NCBI GenBank assembly: GCA_937901395.1
Contig: CALCDB010000176.1
Coordinates: 1-16,117, forward strand
Reading direction: 5' to 3'
DNA length: 16,117 nt
Source of the DNA: an uncultured Verrucomicrobiota bacterium
GTDB taxonomy: Bacteria; Verrucomicrobiota; Kiritimatiellia; RFP12; UBA1067
The position numbers and the translations under genes were made by a program. The stretch's first letter is position 1; every line of letters begins with the position of its first letter. The notes beneath the pieces were generated by a model. It had not been told where the DNA came from. It ran no database searches and saw only the letters and a list, made by a program, of their open reading frames with translations. Shown piece after piece: positions 6,887 to 14,380 of the stretch.

Positions 6887-7615
6887 ATGAATAAATCCAT
6901 CAAACTCGCAATGATCGCCATGGCGGTCGGTATCGCAACTAATGCATTGGCATCGTCGGATGTGTCGCGTGATCGCTATTGGTCGCCGCTCGGAATCGGC
7001 ATTGCCGCGCCCGCACAATTCCCATGCACGGATTGGGATGTTTACGGCATTCGCGTTGGTGGGCTTTTCGGCAACAACCACAATGTCTACGGAATTGATT
7101 GCGGTTTGGCGGAGATTTCGACTGGCGATTTTGCGGGTATTCAGGCGGCGGCGCTCACGTGGACGACTGGCGATGCGGCGGGAATTCAGTTGGGTGCGTT
7201 CGCCAACGCGGTAAACGGCAGTCTCGTGGCGTTGCAAGTTGGCGCGGTCAACGTGGTCAATGGCGCGGCGGGCGGTTTGCAGTTTGGTGTAATCAACCGC
7301 AACGCCGCCTTCACCGGCTTGCAGGTCGGCGGGCTTGTCAACTGGAATGATACCGGTTCGATCGGTCTCGCGATCGCTCCATTCAATATGAACTATGATG
7401 AATTCTCGGGTTGGCAATTCGCGTCAATCGTTAACTACAGCAACAAGTTCGTAGGTTTCCAGTGCGCGCCAATCAATGTATCGAGCGAAGTTACCGGCTA
7501 TCAGCTCGGCATCATCAACGCGTGCAATAATTTGCATGGCGTGCAAGTAGGCCTACTCAATTTGGTGTGCAACTCGAAGTTGCCGATCATGGTAATAGCG
7601 AACGCGTCGTTCTGA
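6887..7615 (+). CDS. Secreted surface-repeat protein (LA_2272-like repeats)
   Basis: Exported protein of 242 residues with unknown function. Residues 1-22 are a Sec signal peptide (MNKSIKLAMIAMAVGIATNALA). Residues about 52-228 are some twelve tandem units of 14-16 residues with the pattern G-hydrophobic-Q-x-G-hydrophobic-hydrophobic-N, for example GIQLGAFANAV, ALQVGAVNVV, GLQFGVINRN, GLQVGGLVNW, GYQLGIINAC and GVQVGLLNLV. The end, KLPIMVIANASF, resembles the hydrophobic, aromatic-ended tail of this repeat class, known from Leptospira and Bacteroidota surface proteins. The repeats suggest a beta-solenoid or beta-barrel-like fold exposed at the cell surface; that is inference. A strong AGGAGG at 6876-6881 sits 5 bp before the ATG. 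The gene starts 30 bp after gyrA with no promoter visible, so it is probably read through from gyrA. Its 3' end overlaps mfd, encoded on the other strand. Confidence 0.8.
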   Translation: MNKSIKLAMIAMAVGIATNALASSDVSRDRYWSPLGIGIAAPAQFPCTDWDVYGIRVGGLFGNNHNVYGIDCGLAEISTGDFAGIQAAALTWTTGDAAGIQLGAFANAVNGSLVALQVGAVNVVNGAAGGLQFGVINRNAAFTGLQVGGLVNWNDTGSIGLAIAPFNMNYDEFSGWQFASIVNYSNKFVGFQCAPINVSSEVTGYQLGIINACNNLHGVQVGLLNLVCNSKLPIMVIANASF

Positions 7616-10600
7616 TGAGTTCGTTGAAGCGCGCCTCAATGCTTGACGCTTTGAGGTCGGCGACTTTAAGGATATCACGCGAGCCATTCCGATAGAAGAT
7701 GGCTCGCGTTCCTTTTACATCCAAGTTGCCGACATTCGCTTTCGCGCAACACACCTTCAGTATCGCATACTTGATGAATTCCTTGGCGCTGGCGGGTAAT
7801 GGTCCGAAGCGATCCGCCATTTCCCGAGCGAGCGCGTGTATGGTGCGCTCATCTTGCGCTTCAGCGAAACGACGCATTAGACTCATCCGCAAGACATCTT
7901 CTTCAATGTATTCATAAGGAAGATGCGGAATGGTGAAGTCGAGATTAATCTTGGCATCGACAATATCCTTAATCTTCTCGCCTTTCATCATCGCAATCGT
8001 GCGTTGCAGGAGCTGACAGTATAGTCCGAAGCCGACTGCGGCGATATGCCCTGACTGCTGCGAGCCGAGCAAGTTGCCGGCTCCGCGTAATTCCAAGTCG
8101 CGCACGGCGAGATTGAAGCCGCTACCCAGTCCGCCATGGCGTTTGAGCGCGGCGAGGCGTTCGCGAGCATCGGAGTCGATATCGCCGGAGGCCGGCAACA
8201 GGAAGTATGCGTAGCCCTGTTGCGAAGAGCGCCCCACGCGTCCACGCAATTGGTAGAGATCGGCCATACCGAACATTTCCGCATAATCGATGAGGATGGT
8301 ATTGGCGCGTGGGATATCGATGCCAGATTCGATGATCGTGGTGGAAAGCAGCACATCGTATTCGCCACGCTCGAAAGCGCGCATTTTCTTGGCGAGCGTG
8401 CGCGTATCCATCTGTCCATGAGCGACGACGATTCGCGCTTTGGGGCATAGCGCCTTAAGCCGCTTCTCTACCTTGCCGATGGAAAGCACGCGATTGTGCA
8501 GGAAGTAGACTTGTCCGCCGCGCAACAATTCTGATTCAATGGCGATGCGGATGATATCATCGGAGTCGCGGACGATGCGAGTTTCCACGGCTACGCGTTC
8601 ACGCGGAGGGGAGCGCAGGAGCGAAAGGTCGCGCGCGCCAGTCATTGAGAGGTAGAGCGTTCGCGGGATTGGCGTCGCCGACAGCGTTAGGATATCGGCG
8701 GTAGCGCGCAGGCGCTTAAGATATTCCTTATGGCGAACACCAAAGCGTTGTTCCTCGTCTATGATGATGAGCCCAAGATCGTGGAAACGAATACGAGGGG
8801 AGAGGATGGCGTGCGTGCCGATTACGATATCGCAAACGCCGGATTCGAGGCGTTGAAAGGTTCCCTTGTGCGTTCCCGTGGTCTGGAAACGCGATACCGA
8901 TTCGATTCGAATTGGGGTTCCGTCGAAACGCGAGGTAAAGGTCTCGAAGTGTTGTTCGGCGAGCACGGTAGTTGGGGCGAGCACGGCGACTTGCTTGCCA
9001 TTCATGGCTACGGTGAAGGCTGCGCGCATGGCGACTTCGGTTTTGCCATAGCCGGCATCGCCGCAGATGAGTCGATCCATGGGCTTTTGGCTGGCGAGAT
9101 CGTGATCGACCGCATTGATTGCGGAGACCTGATCGGGGGTTTCTTCGTAGGGAAAGGCGGCGTCGAAAGCATCGCGTCCTTCGCATCGTACCTCATACGC
9201 GAAGCCGGGAACGGTTTCGCGCTTCGCCTGCGTTTCCAATAGACTCGCGGCCAAGTCGGCCACTGCTCGTTGCGCGGCCTTCTTGTCCTTCTCCCAGCGC
9301 TTGCCATCAAGGCGATGGAGCCGCACGCCCTGTCCCTTAACGCCAACGTATCGAGAGAGCAGATGGGCGTGGGCGGCGGGCACGTGCAACTTGCCGCCAT
9401 CCGCATATTCGATGGTGAACACTTCGCTGAGCTTCCCATCGATCATGATTTGGGAAGAGCCGATGTAGCGGCCGACTCCGTAGTCCACATGCACGACGTA
9501 TTCGCCGGGCTCGATCTCATCGAAGTCGTTGAGCCGTGCGCCTTGTCCCAATGCCGCTCTTACGAGATGGTGCGAGGCGGTCTTGCGTTTGGTGAATACG
9601 CGATCGGCCTTGGTTACCACGATGAGTCCGTCTATCTCGAAGCCGCATGAAAGTTCATCCGCCTTTACTACCAACACCCCACGTTTTTCGGAGGCGTTTA
9701 GATGTTGTTCGAGTCGTTGACGCGCGGCGTTGAAGAGTTCGGGATGATGCGCTTCATCCGCGCCCAGTTCGGCGAAGCCCGGCAATGGAGAGGTTTGGAA
9801 TTGATAGGTGGCGATGCCTCGTGGCGCGGGGTCGCCAGTATAATACGTGGTGAAGGTCGGCGCGGGATCGAGGTTGAAGGAATTGTGTTCAATCGCCATG
9901 ATTAGCGCGGATTTGGGCAACAGCTCAAACAAGGAGGCGCTCTTGGAGCTCGGCGCATTTTCCGCGCTTTCGGAAATCGGCAGCAATTCGGCTTGGTCGA
10001 TGCGCTCGATTGAAATTTGCGTAGCGGGGTTGAATGAACGCAGACTTTCGAGATCTTCCCCGAAGAACTCCGCGCGAATGGGAAACTCCTCGCCTGGCGA
10101 CCACGCATCCAAGATGCCGCCGCGCACCGAGAATTCTCCCTCTTGCTCGACTTGCGGAGTTCGGGTATAGCCAATCTTCGTCAATTGTTCGCAGGCATCC
10201 GAGAACTTGATGGCATTGGGGCTGAGAGTAATGGACTTCGTTGGAGAAAGCGAGATTGGCGCGGCGAGAGAAGGGAATGGGAGTACGATGACGCAAGGGT
10301 ATGGCGCAATCGCCCAAGCGCGTATGGCGGAAATGGTCTTCAATCGCGTTCCCAACGCCGCGCGGTCATTATCCAGAAGCGGGGGAAATTCGAGGATTCG
10401 AGTTGGCAGTTTGGCGGAAACGATACGCAAGTCATCAACCAAACGATCCGCATCGGGCAATCCTGGCGTAATCGCGACCACGAGATGCGGAGCGTCGCCT
10501 TCTCCCGCGAGGGTAAGCGCGAGAAACGCATCGGCCGAACCCGTCAGAGAAGGAAGACAAAGCGATACCCTCCCCCCGTTTTTATCCCCAGGGGGATTGA

Positions 10601-10634
10601 AGTTGGATGCGAATACTTTAAGCGCATCTTTCAT
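7587..10634 (-). CDS. mfd: Transcription-repair coupling factor Mfd
   Basis: ATP-dependent DNA translocase that removes stalled RNA polymerase at lesions and recruits UvrA. It has 1015 residues, shorter than the roughly 1150 of E. coli Mfd; the shortening seems to be in the N-terminal half. Residues 1-330 are the UvrB-like region (GILDAWSPGEEFPIRAEFFG near 173-192). About 365-440 is the RNA-polymerase-interacting domain (EPGEYVVHVDYGVGRYIG, IEYADGGKLHVPA). The helicase core has Walker A GDAGYGKTE at 525-533, DEEQ at 626-629, SATPIPRT at 652-659 and QLRGRVGR at 795-802, followed by the TRG region (GLGSGFNLAVRDLELRGAGNLLG) and a C-terminal D7 domain to the end. Nothing essential looks missing. 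The start has no Shine-Dalgarno, and a TGATATAAT lies 12 bp upstream, so the leader is only about 5 nt. Its last 29 bp overlap the convergent surface-repeat gene. Confidence 0.96.
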   Translation of the reverse strand: MKDALKVFASNFNPPGDKNGGRVSLCLPSLTGSADAFLALTLAGEGDAPHLVVAITPGLPDADRLVDDLRIVSAKLPTRILEFPPLLDNDRAALGTRLKTISAIRAWAIAPYPCVIVLPFPSLAAPISLSPTKSITLSPNAIKFSDACEQLTKIGYTRTPQVEQEGEFSVRGGILDAWSPGEEFPIRAEFFGEDLESLRSFNPATQISIERIDQAELLPISESAENAPSSKSASLFELLPKSALIMAIEHNSFNLDPAPTFTTYYTGDPAPRGIATYQFQTSPLPGFAELGADEAHHPELFNAARQRLEQHLNASEKRGVLVVKADELSCGFEIDGLIVVTKADRVFTKRKTASHHLVRAALGQGARLNDFDEIEPGEYVVHVDYGVGRYIGSSQIMIDGKLSEVFTIEYADGGKLHVPAAHAHLLSRYVGVKGQGVRLHRLDGKRWEKDKKAAQRAVADLAASLLETQAKRETVPGFAYEVRCEGRDAFDAAFPYEETPDQVSAINAVDHDLASQKPMDRLICGDAGYGKTEVAMRAAFTVAMNGKQVAVLAPTTVLAEQHFETFTSRFDGTPIRIESVSRFQTTGTHKGTFQRLESGVCDIVIGTHAILSPRIRFHDLGLIIIDEEQRFGVRHKEYLKRLRATADILTLSATPIPRTLYLSMTGARDLSLLRSPPRERVAVETRIVRDSDDIIRIAIESELLRGGQVYFLHNRVLSIGKVEKRLKALCPKARIVVAHGQMDTRTLAKKMRAFERGEYDVLLSTTIIESGIDIPRANTILIDYAEMFGMADLYQLRGRVGRSSQQGYAYFLLPASGDIDSDARERLAALKRHGGLGSGFNLAVRDLELRGAGNLLGSQQSGHIAAVGFGLYCQLLQRTIAMMKGEKIKDIVDAKINLDFTIPHLPYEYIEEDVLRMSLMRRFAEAQDERTIHALAREMADRFGPLPASAKEFIKYAILKVCCAKANVGNLDVKGTRAIFYRNGSRDILKVADLKASSIEARFNELIRTTRSLLP
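7678..7717 (+). terminator. Likely intrinsic terminator for the surface-repeat gene, inside mfd
   Basis: ACGCGAGCCAT (7678-7688) and ATGGCTCGCGT (7700-7710) form a perfect 11-bp stem with an 11-nt loop, followed on the plus strand by TCCTTTT. It starts 62 bp after the surface-repeat gene stop, so it fits termination of the gyrA/surface-repeat transcript. It is embedded in the last part of mfd, on the opposite strand. The T-run is short and interrupted, so strength is uncertain. Confidence 0.6.
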
Positions 10635-10646
10635 GAAGCGGCGGAT

Positions 10647-10655
10647 ATTATATCA
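10647..10655 (-). promoter_or_regulatory. Extended -10 promoter of mfd
   Basis: Read on the minus strand this is TGATATAAT, an exact -10 with TGn extension. It ends 12 bp before the mfd start codon, giving a leader of roughly 5 nt with no room for a Shine-Dalgarno. No clear -35 is visible. It is the mirror image of the plus-strand element at 10674-10682. Confidence 0.7.
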
Positions 10656-10673
10656 CAATTTTGCGGCTAAGTA

Positions 10674-10682
10674 TGATATAAT
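10674..10682 (+). promoter_or_regulatory. Extended -10 promoter of the amino-acid transporter operon
   Basis: TGATATAAT, identical to the divergent mfd element 18 bp away on the other strand. Transcription would begin near 10689, giving a leader of about 28 nt that carries AGAAAGG at 10701-10707, 9 bp before the start codon. No convincing -35 is seen; an operator was looked for and not found. Confidence 0.7.
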
Positions 10683-10716
10683 ACACATCCCTTATTTAAG
10701 AGAAAGGTGTGTACAA

Positions 10717-11457
10717 ATGAAGAAGTCGTTGGTAGCGGTATTTGCGTTTATTGCGTTTTTGGGTCAAGCTGATGATGCGAAGCCGAAATTGCGGATGATT
10801 ACGGAGGCGACGTTTCCACCATACGAGTATATGCGTGGACAGGAGATCGTCGGTATCGACATAGAGATTTGCCGTGCGGTGGCGAATCGCATGGGGATGG
10901 AGTTGGTAATTGAAGATGCGAAGTTCGACGCGGTGATTCCCTCGCTCATAGCGAACAAGGCGGATATCGCGGCGGCGGGCATCACGGTTACCGACGACCG
11001 CAAGAAGAACGTCGATTTCTCGATTCCTTATGTCACCACGGGTTGCGTATTCGTACGCAAGGTCGGCACCGCGTTTAAGACCGCAGCAGATGCGAAGGGC
11101 AAGAAGATTGGTGTTCAAAGCGGCACCACGAGCGATACATATTGCGTTGATACGCTACAGCAAGAGCCAGAGCGTTACGATTCGCCGGCTTCCGCCGTCG
11201 CGGCGCTCAAGGCGGGCAAGGTCGAAGTAGTGCTCGCCGATATCGACCCCGCCAAGAATTGCGTCAAGGGGGAGCCGACATTGGAAATTTCCGACTTGGT
11301 CACTCACGAAGATTATGCGGTCGCGGTTCAGAAGGGCGACAACAAGTTGCTCTTCGAGGTCAACAAGACGATCAAGGCGTTAAAGAAATCAGGCGAGTTG
11401 GATAAGATCATCAAGAAGTTCACCGAAGAGTCGAACAAGCTAAAGGAGACCAAGTAA
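10717..11457 (+). CDS. Polar amino-acid ABC transporter substrate-binding protein
   Basis: Periplasmic receptor of family 3 (SBP_bac_3), 246 residues, delivering an amino acid to the permease encoded next. A Sec signal peptide covers residues 1-18 (MKKSLVAVFAFIAFLGQA); there is no lipobox Cys at the cleavage site, so it is soluble in a periplasm. Ligand-site features are EATFPPYEY at 30-38, AGITVTDDRKKNVDFS at 87-102 with the carboxylate-binding Arg at 95, GVQSGTTSD at 132-140 and the Asp of VLADIDPAK near 175-177. The start is ATG 10717, fixed by the signal peptide and the AGAAAGG site; the frame is open further upstream but that part lies antisense to mfd. The exact substrate cannot be told from sequence. 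The permease gene begins one base after its stop. Confidence 0.92.
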   Translation: MKKSLVAVFAFIAFLGQADDAKPKLRMITEATFPPYEYMRGQEIVGIDIEICRAVANRMGMELVIEDAKFDAVIPSLIANKADIAAAGITVTDDRKKNVDFSIPYVTTGCVFVRKVGTAFKTAADAKGKKIGVQSGTTSDTYCVDTLQQEPERYDSPASAVAALKAGKVEVVLADIDPAKNCVKGEPTLEISDLVTHEDYAVAVQKGDNKLLFEVNKTIKALKKSGELDKIIKKFTEESNKLKETK

Positions 11458-11458
11458 T

Positions 11459-12601
11459 TTGTTTAAGCGTAGTTTCATTCTTACTCTCATCGCGTTTTGG
11501 TCGCTGCTTGATGTCGGCGCGGCGACCGCTGTGCGTGAGTTTGAGGATCTTGACGAAGTAGTTGGGCTTACCAACGTGAATGCGGTCGTCTCCGGAATGT
11601 GGGCGATTGCGAGCGATGAGTTGGCAATGGATAAGCCCGCGTTTTCGCTCGTTGGCGGCGATTTGACGATCGCTCCAGCGACACGCTTTATTACGGATGA
11701 TTTGGAATCATTGCGTCAGCAAGGCGGGGCTTTATTGTGGCGCGTAATTGGCGGCAAGGTAACTGGAAAGCCAGAGTTGGATCCGCCGAGTCTTTTGGAG
11801 CAATGGCAGATTTCGGTCGAGGAAGATGGCAGCATCGGGCGCGTCGTTCCGCGCATGGACGATGATTCATGCTTATCGGCGATAGGAAAGTGGTTCACGG
11901 AATTGGGCGGACAATTTCATCAATGCTTTGTGGTCAATAATCGTTGGCAGTACATAACCAACGGATTGCTGATTACCTTGGAGATCGCGCTTTGCGCGGT
12001 GATATTGGGGGCGATCATCGGCTTCTTGGTGGCGATAATTCGTTCCACCCACGATAAGAGCGGACGCTTCCCGATATTGAACGCGATAATGAAAACCTAT
12101 CTTACCGTGATTCGCGGAACTCCGATGGCCGTGCAGTTGTTGATCGCGTATTTCGTGATTTTCGCTTCGTGCAACAACAAGGAATTGGTGGCGGTGTTGG
12201 CGTTCGGGCTCAATTCCGGCGCGTATGTGGCCGAGATCATGCGAGCCGGAATAAGCTCGATTGATCCCGGCCAGATGGAAGCCGGCCGTTCCTTGGGGCT
12301 ATCGTATTCGCGCACGATGTTTCGCATCGTCCTGCCGCAAGCCGTGCGTAATGTGTTGCCGGCGTTGGGCAATGAGTTCATCGTGTTGCTTAAGGATACT
12401 TCCATCGCGAGTTTCATCGCATTGCAGGATCTTGCCAAAGGCGGCGAGATCATCCGTTCGCAAACGTATAACGTGTATATGCCGTTTCTGATGGTGGCGC
12501 TGGTGTACCTTATTATGGTGATGTTCTTCACTTGGATTCTCGGCAAGCTCGAACGGCATTTGCGCAATACCGGCGCCGATGTCGTCCATAATGATTCGTG
12601 A
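11459..12601 (+). CDS. Amino-acid ABC transporter permease with extracytoplasmic N-terminal domain (TTG start)
   Basis: HisM/GlnP-type membrane subunit, 380 residues against about 220-250 usual. The TTG start follows GGAG about 12 nt upstream and gives a signal-like segment MFKRSFILTLIAFWSLLDVGAATA; a later start would lose it. Residues 25-160 form an extra domain, presumably outside the inner membrane, that I do not recognise (GLTNVNAVVSGMWAIAS, GGALLWRVIGG, WQISVEEDGSIGRVVP). The transport domain begins near CFVVNNRWQYITNGLLITLE at 156-175 and has membrane segments near 167-195, 213-236, 243-262, 305-325 and 340-362. The EAA loop that docks the ATPase is AEIMRAGISSIDPGQMEAG followed by RSLGLSYSR, at 258-285. 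The extra domain is not a full binding protein. It may help capture substrate or bind the partner encoded upstream; that is speculation. Confidence 0.9.
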   Translation: MFKRSFILTLIAFWSLLDVGAATAVREFEDLDEVVGLTNVNAVVSGMWAIASDELAMDKPAFSLVGGDLTIAPATRFITDDLESLRQQGGALLWRVIGGKVTGKPELDPPSLLEQWQISVEEDGSIGRVVPRMDDDSCLSAIGKWFTELGGQFHQCFVVNNRWQYITNGLLITLEIALCAVILGAIIGFLVAIIRSTHDKSGRFPILNAIMKTYLTVIRGTPMAVQLLIAYFVIFASCNNKELVAVLAFGLNSGAYVAEIMRAGISSIDPGQMEAGRSLGLSYSRTMFRIVLPQAVRNVLPALGNEFIVLLKDTSIASFIALQDLAKGGEIIRSQTYNVYMPFLMVALVYLIMVMFFTWILGKLERHLRNTGADVVHNDS

Positions 12602-12622
12602 GGCGTTTAAGGCGTAAGGATT

Positions 12623-13474
12623 ATGGCGGAAGTACTCTTGAATATCAATGGACTTAAGAAGTCGTTCGGCGAATTGGAAGTGCTGAAAGGCATCACGACC
12701 GATATTCGCAAGGGAGAAGTCGTGGTGATGATTGGTCCATCTGGCGGCGGCAAATCGACCTTCCTAAGGTGCATGAATCTTTTGGAGTCGCCCACGGCCG
12801 GCAGCATCGTTTTCGATGGCATCGATATCGTGAAGGCCGATGAATCCACGAAGAACAGAGTGCGTTCGGAGATGGGGATGGTGTTTCAGCATTTCAATCT
12901 CTTTCCGCATCTGACCATACTCGAGAACATCACGCTCGCGCCCAGGATGGTGCGCAAGGTGCCCAGCGCCATCGCCGAGAAGAAGGCGATGGAATTGCTC
13001 GCGCGCGTCGGCCTCGCCGACAAGGCGAAGGCGTATCCGCAACAGCTTTCGGGCGGACAGAAACAGCGCGTGGCGATCGTGCGCTCGTTGGCGATGGAGC
13101 CGCAAGTGATGCTTTTTGACGAGCCGACATCGGCGCTTGATCCGGAGATGGTTGGCGAGGTGTTGGATGTGATGAAGGATCTCGCCAAGCATGGCATGAC
13201 AATGGTCGTGGTTACCCATGAAATGCGCTTCGCTCGCGATGTGGCCACGCGCGTATTGTTTCTCGAATCCGGGTTAATCGCCAACGAGGGAACGCCGGAT
13301 GAGATCTTCGCTCGCGAGCAAGATGGGCGGCTCGGCGAATTTCTCGGCAAGGTCGGGCTGGGCGATGATCTCGACGATATCAAGCGCGAGCTCGTAAACA
13401 TTCTCGCGGATCAGAAGGTAACCGCCGAAGAAGTCGAGCACCTTAGGAAGATACTTAAGGAGAAGGCGAAGTGA
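12623..13474 (+). CDS. Polar amino-acid ABC transporter ATP-binding protein (GlnQ/HisP type)
   Basis: Cytoplasmic ATPase subunit, 283 residues, that pairs with the permease encoded 21 bp upstream. All motifs are intact: Walker A GPSGGGKST at 38-46, Q-loop VFQHFNLFPH with Q89, signature LSGGQKQR at 142-149, Walker B VMLFDEPTSALDP from 162, and switch His 199 in VTHEM. The GlnQ-type core ends near residue 242. About 40 further residues (DDLDDIKRELVNILADQK and a Glu/Lys-rich helix) form a tail not usual in the family. The start is preceded by TAAGGA. The stop overlaps the next gene start by 4 bp (GTGA). Confidence 0.94.
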   Translation: MAEVLLNINGLKKSFGELEVLKGITTDIRKGEVVVMIGPSGGGKSTFLRCMNLLESPTAGSIVFDGIDIVKADESTKNRVRSEMGMVFQHFNLFPHLTILENITLAPRMVRKVPSAIAEKKAMELLARVGLADKAKAYPQQLSGGQKQRVAIVRSLAMEPQVMLFDEPTSALDPEMVGEVLDVMKDLAKHGMTMVVVTHEMRFARDVATRVLFLESGLIANEGTPDEIFAREQDGRLGEFLGKVGLGDDLDDIKRELVNILADQKVTAEEVEHLRKILKEKAK

Positions 13475-14355
13475 ACCCATCGGGCACGGTAGAATACATC
13501 GACCGTAAGAGCGGCGAGCGCGTGGCCGAGAACATCATGGGCGATCGCGCCTTGCGCTTCGCCTACGAGACCTTGTTGGGACGCACGCTTTGGCCGATTC
13601 TCTTCGGCGGCAAGCTCGTATCTTCGCTATTCGGGCGTTGGTATGATTCGCCTCGCTCCCGCAAGGCAATCGCTTCGCTCGCCTCGATTCCCGGTTGCTT
13701 GCCGGCTGAAGCGGAAAAGCCAATCGAGCAATATCGTTCTTTCAACGATTTCTTCACGCGTCGCCTAAAAGCCGGGGCGCGTCCGCTCGGCGATGGCGTG
13801 GTGAGCCCCGCGGATGGACGCCTGCGCCTGTATCTCGGCGCTTCGGCCGCTTCGCCATTCCCGCTCAAGGGCGCGACGCGCTCATTGCGCGAGGTGTTTG
13901 ACGGCGCGATATCTTCGGGCGATTACGATATCGCCGTGATTCGCTTGGCGCCAGTCGATTACCATCGCTTCCACTTTCCATGCGATTGCGAATTGCTCTC
14001 GCCGATAAAGATAATTCCCGGCAAGTACCATTCGGTAAATCCAATCGCCTTGATCAAATATCCAAACGTCTATGCCGATAACGAACGCCAGATCGCGCAT
14101 TGCAAGGCGGAGTTTGGCGAGTTCTATCTGGTCGATGTGGGCGCGTTTGGCGTAGGCACTATCGTGCAGACGTTTTCTGGCAGTGCGCACCGCAAGGGCG
14201 AAGAGAAGGGCTACTTCAAGTTCGGCGGCTCGACGGTGATTTTGATCGTAAGGGAAGGAACCCTGCGATTCGATGATGACCTAATTCACAATTCATCGCT
14301 TGGTTTGGAAACGCAAGTGCGTTGCGGCGAGAGAATTGCCTTGGTGAAGAGTTAA
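13471..14355 (+). CDS. psd: Phosphatidylserine decarboxylase proenzyme
   Basis: Membrane-associated enzyme making phosphatidylethanolamine from phosphatidylserine, 294 residues. It self-cleaves to create a pyruvoyl group: the site is GGST at 252-255, cut between Gly253 and Ser254. The charge-relay residues are D115 in SPADGRL and H165 in VDYHRFHFP. Other family signatures are YRSFNDFFTRRLK at 88-100 and VGAFGVGTI at 223-231. Length matches the roughly 300-residue bacterial forms. The start is GTG, overlapping the ATPase stop by 4 bp, with AAGGAG at 13457-13462; no nearer ATG fits. Tight coupling to an amino-acid importer is unusual context for psd; a link through serine supply is possible but unproven. 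Confidence 0.94.
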   Translation: MNPSGTVEYIDRKSGERVAENIMGDRALRFAYETLLGRTLWPILFGGKLVSSLFGRWYDSPRSRKAIASLASIPGCLPAEAEKPIEQYRSFNDFFTRRLKAGARPLGDGVVSPADGRLRLYLGASAASPFPLKGATRSLREVFDGAISSGDYDIAVIRLAPVDYHRFHFPCDCELLSPIKIIPGKYHSVNPIALIKYPNVYADNERQIAHCKAEFGEFYLVDVGAFGVGTIVQTFSGSAHRKGEEKGYFKFGGSTVILIVREGTLRFDDDLIHNSSLGLETQVRCGERIALVKS

Positions 14356-14380
14356 ACAATTAGAAAAAGGAGAATATGAT

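Noticed and set aside
6263..7417. Minus-strand open frame of 384 codons across the end of gyrA and the surface-repeat gene
   Set aside because: It runs antisense to two clear genes, crosses their boundary and has no recognisable domain, ribosome site or promoter.
8730..9242. Plus-strand open frame of 170 codons inside mfd
   Set aside because: It lies wholly opposite the Mfd helicase core and has no domain signature; it reflects codon bias of mfd.
14221..14240. GGST instead of LGST at the phosphatidylserine decarboxylase cleavage site as a defect
   Set aside because: The Gly-Ser cleavage pair and following Thr are intact, and the residue before them varies in the family.
14375..14380. TATGAT as a promoter for the phosphate cotransporter gene
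   Set aside because: It directly abuts the start codon and overlaps the ribosome-site spacer; no TGn extension or -35, and a strong AAGGAG shows the gene is translated from an upstream-initiated mRNA.
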